Assembly: GCA_029891345.1 (NCBI GenBank)
Contig: CM056993.1
Span: forward strand, 111,962,623 to 112,026,622
Source of the DNA: Dryococelus australis
Taxonomy: Eukaryota > Arthropoda > Insecta > Phasmatodea > Phasmatidae
Length of the DNA: 64,000 nucleotides
Direction of reading: 5' to 3'
Of this stretch, positions 1 to 10,319 are shown piece by piece (position 1 is the first letter of the stretch; every line of letters begins with the position of its first letter). The notes beneath the pieces were generated by a model. It saw nothing but the letters and a program-made list of their open reading frames with translations. It was not told the origin of the DNA and made no database searches. The translations under genes were made by a program, and so were the position numbers.

Positions 1-420
1 TGAATTGCCTCCTGCACTTGTCACACTCCAAGTGTCAACTTCGTGATGCTCCCAACAACCATGTTCATTGTGTTGTGCATCGCAAGTGCATGTGAAATTT
101 ACATTGCAGAACTTGCAGTGGGTCGAAGTATCCTGCCTGATCTGGCCTGTGCATCTCATGAGATGGTCGGTGAGTTTAACACACCTATCACATATATGTC
201 GTGTAGACCTGAATGGGTTGAGCCAACAATTTCTCTCATGATGCAGTCCATTTGCATAGACTGTAAATATCTGGTCACAGAAATCACACTGTGGTGTAGG
301 TGGCTGCATTATTGGTGCATTAGACAATGGAGATGGTGGTGATCTTGAAGAAAAGGAAGAAATTGATAATGACTGTGAATCGGATACAAAAGAAGTGAAA
401 GACAGAAAGAAGAACAACTA
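1..420 (-). pseudogene. Cys/His-rich frame running off the left edge, probably part of the virus-like element
   Basis: The minus strand is open from a TAG at 418-420 to base 1. The first ATG is at 308-310. After a Ser-rich stretch come clustered zinc-ligand motifs: CDFC followed by an HH pair and C, then CDRC with H and C, then CKFC followed by CTC and several His. This spacing suggests several small zinc-binding modules. Near the edge the frame loses the pattern, but another frame over bases 2-35 reads HLECDKCRRQF, a further C-x2-C module, so a frameshift around bases 30-40 is likely. It lies next to late-gene remnants on the same strand, so I infer it belongs to the same element. I do not recognise the family; the product is unknown. 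Confidence 0.4.
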
Positions 421-948
421 GAAGCCAGTTTGATTGTGGAAGAGATGGAGAAAACCCAACGACAATGAAGGACGTCTCAACTGACCGGTCTGGCGGAACC
501 TGCTATGGACTGCTCGCTGCTGGACGACCAGGAGGGAACCTATGGGATACATTCCATACTACTAAGCTAGTTTGAAAACACTACATTTCCATGCCTCACA
601 ACTAGCCTAATGCATTCACAAGACATATCAATTGAGTACCCACAAAGTATAGGGAACCTACAATTATAAAAATGTTCACTCAGGGTGCTTTCACTCTCTC
701 CCCACGCATGTCATTGCATTCCATCACAGTGCCATCCCTACCCCATGCCACAGGTTCCACATGTAGCCATCAGGTGTGTACTGTCAGCTCCAAACACTCG
801 TGGGTCGGCACACACAAGAGCGAGCCATATCGATCAAATACCCTCCCATGCGCAAGGGACGTAAATAAATCACCTAAGGTTTGTACTACTACATGAACTG
901 TAGCATGCTACATGAAGGGTAGGCTGTATGTGAGAAACTTCGGCAGGT
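421..948. other. no gene seen
   Basis: Both strands have only short frames with no recognisable motif. It lies between two decayed frames of the virus-like element and is probably degraded element sequence. Confidence 0.4.
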
Positions 949-1380
949 TCACTTGGTGTGCTCCCACTCACCTTCATACTTCTTGTTCGTGAATCTGATC
1001 ATTGTGGCAAGTGTGTCCCTTTCCTTGAAGTCTATATGAGCATCACAATAAATGTCACTGTGCAGTATTTTAGCATTACTTCGTAGCATCAATGTCACTT
1101 CTGGCTCCAGTACGTGCTTAAAGTACTTGCCTATATCTTCAATCTCATACAAACCTGTAGGTACATACACCTTACTTCTCTTACTGTCCTCCTTGACATA
1201 GCGAAACATGCAAATTGCATTCTCATGTATGTTTGGTACGGAAAAGTAGGTTTGGAAAATGTATGAGCGCAGCGGACCACACCCTGTCCAGGTTCAGCAT
1301 AGGGAAGTGGACGGAGCACAATTCCGAGCTATTGCCCGACACGATCAGGGTTACAGATATGACTGATGCTTACAGGTAGT
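949..1380 (-). pseudogene. capsid-associated late protein remnant of a Polinton/adintovirus-like element
   Basis: Read on the minus strand in shifting frames, this stretch resembles a protein often found beside phospholipase-A2-like genes in arthropod genomic copies of virus-like elements. The order is a beta-rich N-terminus (TLIVSGNSSEL), a central segment ending PNIHEN, the motif VPTGLYEIEDIGKYF, and a segment with LRSNAKILHSDIYC. At least one frameshift is needed near 1210-1260, and the C-terminal part is missing or unrecognisable after 949. By analogy this would be a structural, jelly-roll-type virion protein. The family resemblance is from memory of sequence style, not a search. It lies downstream of the phospholipase and protease-like remnants on the same strand, as expected of a late gene block. 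Confidence 0.45.
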
Positions 1381-1439
1381 GCGTCCCCATTAATTGTAGT
1401 TTTTTTTGTTTCTTTGCCATTTGTATATCTACCTTGAGA

Positions 1440-2035
1440 GGAAGTGCAGGCATAGGTGGTCATAGTTACATTCTCGTGGCAGTTGCTCTGCTTCTTATAA
1501 TGTAATATTACGCCTCTGAAATACATTTTCAGTTTTAGTGGCACCTTTAAATTATCATAGCTATCAAAGTATTCTGCTGTATCCCCACTCCTCTAATATG
1601 CGGTTCAATATGTCCCCAGCCTATGGCTGGTATCTAGATTTACTATACCACACTCTACTCGTCTCAGACTGTGTGGTAGTCTGTTATGCATGGACACACC
1701 TTGGAAGTTGGTTATTTTAAATTTACGGGCAAATATTTGTAAGTCAATGTTTATGAGTGGGCGACTGGGCAGTGACTTTAAGACTGCCTCTTACGTTTCT
1801 TCCTTCATTTTCTTTTTCCGCCACTGCCATCTACAGGGTATGGTTGAAAGTACAAGCCACAGCAATTTTTTTCACCTCTAGGAAGTGCTTCCATATGTCT
1901 ATTACGACAAATTGCTTCGGACAACTGCTTATTATCTTCCTTGGCTGTGTTAACTGCCCACGCTATACTACTTGCGCCTACGATAAGGCTGCAGAGGACA
2001 CAGAGTGCTGGCAGTATGAAGGACAAAATGCATCC
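1440..2035 (-). pseudogene. C-terminal tail and adenain-like cysteine protease remnant
   Basis: The first part (1805-2026) reads as a continuation of the phospholipase-like protein in another frame: a hydrophobic Ala/Val segment (VGASSIAWAVNTAK), then a basic region with a GLYFQPY-type repeat. Past 1805, the minus strand reads motifs typical of a small protease-like protein associated with these elements: LPSRPLINIDL, a FQGVSMHNRLP segment, GIVNLDTS and EYFDSYDNLKVPLKL. Two in-frame stops lie between GIVNLDTS and EYFDSYD, where the catalytic His region is expected. The Cys segment expected after the last motif is not recognisable. In the family this would be an adenovirus-type processing protease; here it is broken. 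Confidence 0.45.
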
Positions 2036-2455
2036 TCACTTCTCTTCTACTTTACGAGGTTTCATCCTTGTCTTCCTAGTTTTTTCCTTCCTTCTAAACT
2101 GTAAACCCATTCCCATCTTGACTTTGGTTTTCATAATCTTGGACATGCCCCAGTCAGCTAGACGTTCACCGAGTTTGGACTTGGGTGACCTAACTATCAA
2201 CTTGGTTTTTCTGGCGAGAACGGTGTCAGCTGCATGCCTGTCTTCCAACCTGTTACTGGTTGCATAAGCGATATTGTGTTCCTTGCACGCTTTGTCCAAT
2301 GAACTGCCATGGATGTCACCATAATTCAATAGATGTGCTAGACAGTTGCCAGGCCCACACTATTTGTAGCTGGTAATGTGTGCCTCAAAAGGAAGGTTGT
2401 TGATCAGCGTATTCACCAATCCTCATCCACTCTTGGTCTTACTCCCACGGCGCAT
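2036..2455 (-). pseudogene. parvovirus-type phospholipase A2-like protein, two in-frame stops
   Basis: A single minus-strand frame of 140 codons from ATG 2453-2455 holds the layout of the secreted-PLA2-like domain found in parvovirus VP1 and in many arthropod virus-like elements. It has an N-terminal LVNTLINNLPFE segment, then the calcium loop, which here reads YK-stop-CGPGN. The catalytic helix follows as LDKACKEHNIAYA, then a basic C-terminus with KVKMGMGL. Two stop codons interrupt the frame, a TGA near the N-terminus and a TAG in the calcium loop. The catalytic His is kept, but the usual following Asp is Asn. In viruses this domain helps virions leave endosomes; this copy cannot make an intact protein. 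Its neighbours on the same strand are other late-gene remnants. Confidence 0.72.
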
Positions 2456-3322
2456 TACCACACACGAACACAACTTGATAGTCATGCCTATTTTAAACAT
2501 TTAGGTATTTCGCAGTGTGTGGCTGTCCACTTCACCTGACCTCAAACTTGGCCATCCACATCACCTGACCTCGGGCATTCGTACACTGGCATGTGCATGT
2601 GGCAACTACCTCACGAGGACTCGAACATAGTCCTGATTGCATAAGTACCCGTGATTTACCTTTTCACATATCAGTTCCATGTACATTGTGCCACTTCGAA
2701 GCTCGTTGGAGGAACCCAATGGTCTTCTGTTCAAGAACGTTTACCTATACTCTAAATTGCTACAACAGCCAAACTACTTATGACTATCACAAATACTTCA
2801 AGCTGTAGATGTCCTGCGCTATTTTCCATTTAGTGACAATGAAGAAGTAGTGTCACCAAGTAATGCTTTGCCAAAATCTCTGTTTGTTTGCGACAATGTG
2901 GTTTGTCAGAAGCAGTCGACATGCAGCAGTAGTTTAGCATGGGCCGCCATGTAGGGGTGGATTCGATTTACCTGTGTCAAACTTACGTATGTCTAAACAA
3001 TTCCTGCGCGACAATTTTAATTTCCTCATTCTGTTCGTCATGGATGACCTGAATTTGTGTCATTTTTACTTAGTTCATGTTACAGATATTCATTTTGATG
3101 GATTTAAAGCTCTGTGCTCATGTTGCTGGCGAGATCCTCATAGTTTCTTTGTGATAGCCAAGGATTTCTTGCTTCATAAAGGCAGGAACCGTAGTATATT
3201 CAATCAGTTCATTATCATACATCAGTGAATGATGAGCTACGCCATATCCAAGTTCGGCCATAGTGGCCTGAAGCATGTGGTGTATATAGTTGTATTAAAT
3301 CTACTGACTATAGCAACTGCAG
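2456..3322. other. no clear gene; junction between the two strands of the virus-like element
   Basis: It separates the minus-strand late block from the plus-strand block. A minus-strand frame starting at ATG 3259-3261 encodes about 46 residues (MAELGYGVAHHSLM...) with no match I recognise. Nothing else stands out. Confidence 0.3.
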
Positions 3323-4260
3323 TTTCAGAGGGAACAAGCTAATAATCTTGGAGGGCCTAAACATAATGGTGATGCGGCTAATATATTCTTTGTCCGTAAC
3401 ATCACTTCTGAGGCTTTGCAACCATTGTCGTTACTGCACGCGTTGAGCACTAAGTGTGAGGCTTACCTTCGCACAATGATGACTACAATGAACCAGCTCA
3501 CCACTTTAGAGTCGAAACTCAATGTTATGGGGAGAGAATTGTTGGCAAGTTTCTTCAATTGTTGGCTGCAAATACATATACCAAACTGAAAACAGTGACA
3601 GTGTGTGCAGACAAACTCTCTGCCTTAGACAAGAAGCTCATGTTGTGGATGGTCGCCTTGTCTTGTCTTCAGCATTGTGTGCTAAATTTGTGGTCAAGTT
3701 AGCACATTGACTGAGGTGGTGAGCTAACACTCTTCTTTCGATGGTCAGCTTGAAGCTATGGCAGACAGGTTGTTAGCCAGGATTGTTCTTGCCTTGTCCA
3801 ATACAAATTTCAATGATGAATTGTCGCTTTATTGCAAGCACATTTACGATGCCATAACTCGTTGAATTAGCAGGTCTGAAATATATTTCATGAACCTACT
3901 CAGACCGACAGAAGAAGTTGCCTAATTAAAAGTGTGCATCATAAGTATTTACTGGCTAAGTGTGCACGCATGGAGCATGATGGTACTTTGGAAGAGGCTT
4001 ACCAGCTGATCATATCACTACTAGATAATTTACAACAAACTGTTCCCCCCTGCTGCTGAAATAAAGACAGAACCAGACATTGATGCCAGGACCAAGAGGA
4101 ATCGCAAGTTACTTCTGGAAGATACTGCAGCTGATGAAGATGATGATGATTTACCCTTGAGCACATGGAAATGAAAAAGGGACAAACACAATTGCACAAA
4201 ATGACTGTTCGCAATTACCTGACATCGTACACAACGAGGTTTAATAATGGAAGATATGGT
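3323..4260 (+). pseudogene. degenerate accessory coding region of the virus-like element
   Basis: Bases 3323-3589 are open without an ATG at the left and read a helical, Leu-rich peptide (FFVRNITSEALQPLS, then LRTMMTTMNQLTTLESKL). After a stop, further short readable blocks occur in changing frames, such as LEAMADRLLARIVLALSN near 3755 and an acidic end at 4060-4190 (IKTEPDID, then EDDDDLPLS). This pattern of coiled-coil-like helices and a Lys/Asp-rich end suggests one or two former proteins now broken by frameshifts. Position directly upstream of the accessory frame and integrase on the same strand suggests they belong to the same element. Function unknown. Confidence 0.35.
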
Positions 4261-4280
4261 GTTTATAGGCGATATAAGTA

Positions 4281-4720
4281 GTGGTTCTTGGATTACAGGC
4301 AAATTTTTTTCTACCTAATAATTTTATACAAATTGGTGGCGAGGCAATGTATGCATCTCCAGATCTCTATGAATTATTATTTAAATTTGAGTCTTATCAG
4401 TACTTATGTGAGGTGCTTCGTCAGTACAAGCATTTACTTACACTTACAATTGCACATTTTGTCGATAGTGACTCTTCATGTAATACTTATAAGGAAGAGA
4501 CACACCCCAAGTTGAGCATTATTGCTGATCTGTTTCTGGATTTTGGCTTAGCGGCAGGCTCGAGTCTGACATTGAAGCTGGATGGAAGCGTTTGCCTCGA
4601 GTTTGTTGGGAAAATGCTAATGAGCTCCTTCACATCTACGACTGCTCATTGCATCTCAGCAGGCTGATAATAATTCCCACATGAACGAGATTGTGAATAT
4701 TTTAGAAGAACTTAGTGAAA
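4281..4720 (+). pseudogene. conserved accessory protein upstream of the integrase, frameshifted
   Basis: The frame from 4281 contains IGGEAMYASPDLYELLF and LRQYKHLLT. These recall a protein of unknown function that sits beside the integrase in arthropod Polinton/adintovirus-like loci and carries a GTPGLYELIF-type motif. After 4540 another frame continues with CWENANELL. A third frame reads LLIASQQADNNSH and runs into the ATG at 4681 (MNEIVNILEELSESGY), which looks like the C-terminus of the same protein. At least two frameshifts are therefore needed. The function of this family is unknown to me. Confidence 0.5.
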
Positions 4721-5640
4721 GTGGCTATGTATACAAAAAAATCTCTTTTGTGCAAATCACTGACAAGCTCCACAAGCCTGTGCATCTTAATTATCTAAGG
4801 AGGAAAACACTAGTCTTTAGGCCGAAAGATGTATACCAGGCCGATCTAGTTGAAATTATACTGTATGCATCTGTTAATAAGGACTTCAGATATATGTTGA
4901 TGGTCATAGATAGCTACAGCATGGATGAGTGGGCTGTCCCGGTTCATCGGAAATGTGGCAGCGATGTTAGCAATGCTATGAAGACTGTTTTGCAAGATGG
5001 AGGATCCGTAAGCATTTATAGACTGACATGGGGCGTGAATTCTACAATACTACATTTCAGGTGTTGATGATGCAGCATAGTGTGAGACATTACAGTACAC
5101 ATAGTGGTTTGAAGGCCTCCTTTGTGTAATGGTTTAATAATAATGCTTTTTAGACTGTAATGTGGCGAGAATTTTCATCTCGTGGAAGTTACAAGTGGTT
5201 GGACAATCATAGAGTACATCGCACTATACATGTGAGGCCAGTGGACGTTAAGGATAATTCTTTGCTGCAAACACTTTAGATGGCAGAGAAGAGAGTGAAT
5301 GCTTGCAAGCCCAAGCACGTGTAGGTGACTAAATTCACATTTCTTGAGATGAGGACACGTTTGCCAAGGTTATTAACCCATGTGCTGCACTGAGTTTTAA
5401 AAGGTTTGCTAAAATTTGTCATTATGTACCAATTACCTATTATACTAAATTTATGGATGGGAATTTTCTCCAAGGGTCTTTTTGTGATCATGAGATAAGC
5501 CTTACAAGATTCCCGGACATCTATTAGGTTGAAAATGTCCGTTGGCGGTTTGCCGTTCACTTGCTTGTTAAGTTGCTCGGCTTTGATTCCTATCACAACA
5601 GTTGGATACACTGCTCTTCAATGGACGTTGCATTACATAA
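4681..5640 (+). pseudogene. retrovirus-type integrase (rve fold) with C-terminal chromodomain-like end
   Basis: The frame 4681-5067 carries the start of the catalytic core: VYQADLVEIILYASVNKDF with the first Asp, then YMLMVIDSYS. Downstream frames continue it: a GREFYNTTF block around the second acidic site, then HYSTHSGLKASFV, MWREFSSRGSYKWLD and a RTIHVRPVDV end. From 5330 to 5630 an SH3/chromodomain-like C-terminus can be read (KFMDGNFLQGSF, then LLGFDSYHNSWI). Several stops and frameshifts break it; for example a TGA lies just before GREF, and the Glu of the third site is replaced by a stop (KASFV-stop-WFN). The element integrase normally joins linear DNA to the host chromosome; this one is dead. 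The Trp-Ala-containing core and chromo end fit Polinton/adintovirus-type integrases better than LTR elements. Confidence 0.75.
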
Positions 5641-7368
5641 GAGAGAGAAGGTTGGCCGAATGTATTTTTTATGTACCTTACTGTATTTTTTGAAGAAAGG
5701 ATGTGTATAAAGTTTGTTTATAATTATTCTCTGTTTTTTGGGTTTGTCATTACCTGTACTTGTAGTCAGAAATGTGTGTGTACGGACTAAGGTGTGAAGT
5801 TGTGTGTGTATAGCCTGACACGGGGGACGGTTCCCCTTCTCATGCCTTGATGCAGGGGGGATTAAAGTATTTCTGCTCTGGTGGATTTGCATTGGTCATT
5901 TCCTGCATTTTTAGTCAGACAGGTGTGTGTATAGCTTGGGCCGTGAACAGGTGTGTGGGTTCTGGCGGGGAGAGAAGATTTTCTTTTCACGTCTCATGTC
6001 AGAAGGGGGATTAAAAATATTTTTGCTCTGGTGGGTACGGCTTGGCTATGTGCCATAGTGTTTTTCAAATTGGAATGGTGGTGCTTTTGTGTGTGTATAA
6101 TAAATATGTGCATTGGGGTGGCGGGGCGCTGTGGCAGCTGCTGCATATGTGTCTGGAATTTTTTTTATTGCATGTGTGTTTCAGTAACATTTGAGTGTTA
6201 GTTGCCATGCTGGAGGGGGGTTGTTATTCATAGGGTGTCGTATAAGATTTTTAAATTGGAAGAGGTAGCACTTTTGTGTGGCCGAGTGCTGAATATACAT
6301 GTTGGGAGCATTGGAGAGGCGCTATTGTGTGTCTAGTATTTTTTGTGTGGTCCGCCGCTCACCTGCTATACTGCCTTTGTAAAAAGGTTGGTGTTTATTG
6401 GTATTAATGACTGACCCTTCCCTTGTATTCTGTGATTTCAGCTGGGGCATATAGCTGGCTTCTTGGCTATAAATCATTGCTCTCATGGGAAGCTTACCAA
6501 AGTATCGATACTTGGGGGGATTTTTTGTAGGTACGTATGCGTAGGGTTTGTGGCGCACTTGATTTTATGTGTATGAGTTAATACTATGGTTAGTTGTGTC
6601 AGTGCTGTGATGAATACTGTTCTTGCACAGCTGACTTGAGTAACTTGCTGTATAGGCCATGTGCGCATGGGGTTGGCTTTGCTCCGTACCATACTAAATG
6701 CACAAACAAGTTGAAGGTACAGAAGTGGCCACGCGCTCAAATGCATGGACAAGTTGAAGATGCAGAAGTGCGCACGTTCAACAGTTTGGAAATTACAGCC
6801 AACTATGCTTATACATCGTCTTAAAGTGTACTGAACATGTGCATACATGATGTGTTGTATGGTAGGTTCTGGCATGTTTGGCATCCTGGCGGGAATCAGG
6901 GTTTCACACAGAAGCGTGCATGCTCAAATGGACGGACAAGTTCGAGATACAGATGCCGCACACACACGTGATCGCCTTGCATGTACGTTGGTGCTCAATT
7001 TTTCTCATTATGGATGCATATAACCTTTGTATATAATTCATATTTCCTGAGTGATAGAATGTTGGTACTTTTTCGTGCTATTAATTTTTATATATAACTT
7101 TTACACATTTAAAAGTTTCATGCATGCATGTGTGGTGCCTTGCAGGTTTTTCCTGTGTGAATTCGCCATTAAATATCCTTTTTTATATATCACAATGTCA
7201 TGTTTATTATCTGGGTAGTGCGATGGCTGATGTGAGTATTTGCTTTATTATTTCCACCCCTAAATCTATAATGGTGATTTTTTTTATATAGTGGTTGCCT
7301 GTCCGAATGCTCGGGATGGTAAGAACTATATACATATTGGACATTAAACAACCACCTTTCCTAAACGT
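5641..7368. other. no gene; GT-rich spacer with diverged internal repeats
   Basis: The plus strand is G/T-rich with many tgtgtg runs. A block around 5850 (gggggattaaagtatttctg) recurs in diverged form near 6005, both followed by a ctctggtgg sequence. A 42-bp repeat lies at 6693-6963. No coding motif was recognised. Confidence 0.5.
6693..6963 (+). repeat. 42-bp minisatellite-like repeat, three diverged copies
   Basis: Copies lie at about 6693-6734, 6735-6776 and 6922-6963. Each contains aaatg, then a gacaagttgaaga-like core, then cagaagtg/cagatgcc and a CAC-rich end. The first two are directly adjacent; the third is 145 bp further on. Confidence 0.65.
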
Positions 7369-7470
7369 CACAGTAGTCTTGTGGTCAAGATGCTCGACTG
7401 CTGACTCAAGGGGTGCTGGAACGATCCCACATTCCTCCAGCATTTTTTGAGTTCCGTGACAACTACCAAG
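7369..7470 (+). mobile_element. possible tRNA-derived SINE head
   Basis: An A-box-like segment (tagtcttgtggtcaagatg) is followed about 40 bases later by a B-box-like segment (ggaacgatcccac), the spacing of a tRNA-type internal promoter. A short A run follows at about 7472. The body beyond is not shared with the other SINE family in the window. Confidence 0.4.
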
Positions 7471-7878
7471 TAAAAAAAAATACCCAGTGTTACTGGGTGG
7501 CCACCATTTAAACTACATTCCCCAATGCTAGCGGGTCCTTGCAGGGGACAAGTGGATCAACACAAAAAATTTGTCACATAGATACCAGCGCTCCTAGTTA
7601 CACAACGTAGAACTTCATATATTTGGGTGGTGGGCATGGGAATCAAAGTGGCTGCCGACTTGTGGCGGACATGGGAATTAAAGATTGAGGACGTGAAAAG
7701 CAAGAACTTAGCACACTCTGGTGTTGGCCACGCAGGAATCGAAGATGGACGTCCACAGCAGCCGACTGGTGGAAAACGCAGGAATTAAAGATGATGCCTA
7801 CAGCAGATGACAGTGATGGAGCTATCAAATCAGTACAGAGAAATTTTTCTAATGTTTATACCATCAGACTAGGAACAT
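7471..7878. other. no gene; weak internal repetition
   Basis: The phrase tgggaat(c/t)aaag or ggaat(c/t)(a/g)aagat recurs at about 7639, 7674, 7735 and 7791, suggesting an old degenerate tandem repeat or SINE body. No reading frame is convincing. Confidence 0.35.
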
Positions 7879-8883
7879 TTACTCGTAAAATATTTAGGAA
7901 AACATTTGCATCTTTTCATGGAATTTCTACTAGAAGAGTTCAATGAATAGCTTCTTTTGTCAGTGTAGACAAAACCGTCACTATTCCAAAGGACAAAACA
8001 GGAAAGCACTCTAATAGGGCTAACAAAATTTCAAAAAATCTTGTTAATCAGGTACATATGCACATCAAAAGTTTTCCAAGAAGGGTGTCGCACTACAGCC
8101 GAAATGATAGTAAGTGCTATTATCTCTCTCAAGAGCTGAATGTAACTAAAATTAACCACCTTTATCTTGATGAGCCTCAGATGTAGATAACATTCCAAGA
8201 GGGCAAGAAAAAAGTGTTCAAGCCTGAAATATCGTATGATTTTTATTATCGGTACTTGAAAGCTAATTTCAAATATTCATTGATACATCTTGCAAAAGCA
8301 CAGGTTTTTTGTAATAAACTTAAATCCAAAACAGCACTAGCTCATGAAAAAAGTGACGTTAATGTTTTATCCTTTGATTATGAACAGAACTTACCAATAC
8401 CTAAGGTACCTTCAGGTAATGCATTTTACTGACATCAACTGTTGCTTTACAACTTTTGTATATACTCTGCAAAAAATTGCACATCACACTTCTACTTATT
8501 TCACGAAACTACTGGAAGTAAAAAGCCTAACAAAACTGTATCTTTCGTGCAACACTACATATATAATGTGATGTAAGGAAATTTAAAGAAACCTGATTTT
8601 TTTTGGACAACTGCAGTGCGCACAGTAAGAATCATGTAGTAGTTAAATATATGTTCTCTTTAGTGAAATATATGTTCTCTTTAGTTTAGGAAAATAGTAC
8701 ATCGTTTTCCAGAACTAGGCCATAGTTTTTTTACCAAGCGATAGATCGTTTGGTGTTATCAAGAAGAGACTAAGATTCATAGAGTGTATTTACTTACCTA
8801 CAGAGTCCAATGGGCACATTAAAAATGCATCAAAAATATTTTATACCATCCAAGTGGAACAAAATACTTAGGAATCAATGTAT
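7879..8883 (+). pseudogene. transposase-like pseudogene, N-terminal and central part
   Basis: Plus-strand frames read a protein style that recurs widely in insect genomes as an uncharacterised, transposase-like family. The order is FHGISTRRVQ, a GKHSNRANKIS segment, HIKSFPRRVSHYSRND, YLSQELNVTKIN, then SYDFYYRYLKANFK. After an apparent internal deletion come AKAQVFCNKLKSK, VNVLSFDYEQNLPIPKVPSG and, in further frames, ETTGSKK, DNCSAHSKNH, FPELGHSFLPSDRSFGVIKK. The LSFDYEQNLPIPK and DNCSAHSKNH blocks resemble the acidic catalytic sites of DDE-type transposases. Stops and frameshifts are frequent. Near 8645-8685 a 21-bp segment is duplicated in tandem. Coding similarity ends at the LTR border at 8884 and resumes at 17193. 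Confidence 0.6.
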
Positions 8884-10095
8884 TGACGCTGTCGGGTGAG
8901 ACATGAGACGAACGATGACACAAATACTTACTGGTAATTTGGGCGTCAGCGATGCTCAGGGTTCTCAGGGATGCTGTGGGTTCTGTGTGTCCATCTCACC
9001 CATGCGTACTTACAAACACGTAGGCAATACTAAACTTTTTACTTAACATCACTTGAAAAACACTTAATAAAATATATGTGGCTAGGACACTGTCACTACT
9101 GAATAAAAGAGTTAAGTCCACTGTAGACTTGCTTTTATTGTTATTATGCATACACATCTACGTGGCAATGAAATAATGATTATCTTGGTCATGACTAGCC
9201 AATTCCGCTTGGGTGCTCCCCAGCTCGTAAATACTCTACCGCACGCCTTGATGGATGATCTCACCGAGGTGTGTGAAAGCACAGCCTTCACAAGGGAAGA
9301 GGGGTGACAGCCACTAGGGTGGACTGACAGTTTTTCCCTGAAGATAGGACATGGTGAATTACAAATGAAACCATTTATACATATTAACATGTGTAATTAC
9401 TCGTTTTCACTAACGCAAACTCATTGAGGCTCGCCCTCCAGCATGAGGGTAGTGTGGTGACGGCCTATACACAGAGCTGGCTAGGACGGGAATAGTTGCA
9501 CCGTACACTAATTACAAAATTACATAAACTCTCAAATGATACATGAAACAAACTGGGACACGAGATGAATATTTACAATAAACATACGCATGTGTGAAAA
9601 CAAGCTTAGATGGCGTAGATGCCGCTGCGTGAAGTTTGTAGCGGACCATGTGCTGCAGGTGAAATTGCAATATTTCTGCGGGGAAACACCAAACTAAATT
9701 CAGACAAAAGATTATTCTGGCTGAGAAAATTATTCTCTTTACGATTGAAGTGGTTACAGGCTTGTAACATACCTGATGTTGGAAAAATCAATTTTCTCAT
9801 GAACTTCAACATTATTTTAGTGTCTCTTTATGACTGCGGCCATGCCGGAATATTAGTTTTCTTAATCTCGATGCCGCAGGCATTTGAATATTATAACCAA
9901 ATAAGTTTAAAATAGCAGCAAACACTTGAACACATTTAAAGACTTATTAAACCCTGCAAATACAATAGAACACATTTTACACTGAAAAATAACATTTATA
10001 TGAAAGTTCAAAATTTGCGCACATGCAGGACATGTAACACATGTGTGATGAGCGCCATCATGGGCTCTAGCGCTGCTGGCTGTTAGCCGGTGTCA
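8884..10095 (-). repeat. 3' LTR of Gypsy family A copy 1 (with internal deletion)
   Basis: It is similar along its length to 15282-17192 and shares the block ctcagggatgctgtgggttc near its + strand start. At about 9789 it jumps to sequence that corresponds to 16883 in the other LTR, so about 717 bp present in the 5' LTR are missing here. Copy 2 carries an LTR of 1948 bp, so the short form is the deleted one. Confidence 0.9.
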
Positions 10096-10113
10096 AACAA
10101 CCCTTCTCTCAAA
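10096..10113 (-). promoter_or_regulatory. polypurine tract of copy 1
   Basis: In element orientation a purine-rich run (gagagaaggg) ends a few bases before the 3' LTR start TGACACC. This is the expected primer site for plus-strand DNA synthesis. Copy 2 has aagggaggggtc in the same place. Confidence 0.6.
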
Positions 10114-10319
10114 GGCCAAGACGCTGCGAACATTGCAACATTGCTGTGGCGGGCTCTGCCTGGCTGGTTGCCGATTGAGAGCAAAGAAAATATGGCCTTG
10201 GAGGTCATCGGTTTCTTTGGCGTTTGCAGGGGGTGGGGGTGTAGGCAGGAACAACAATGGGGGTACGTAGTGGTGACTCAGCTTGCCTCTTGCGAGTGCT
10301 GTGTTGTGAATTAATGACA

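Noticed and set aside
5276-5892. Two minus-strand open frames of about 100 codons each
   Set aside because: The plus strand reads the integrase C-terminus through 5640; the minus frames look like shadows with no motif.
9112-9390. Protein-coding gene within the Gypsy LTR (frames repeated at 15570-15764)
   Set aside because: The frame repeats only because both LTRs are copies of each other; it is not kept at full length and has no family resemblance.
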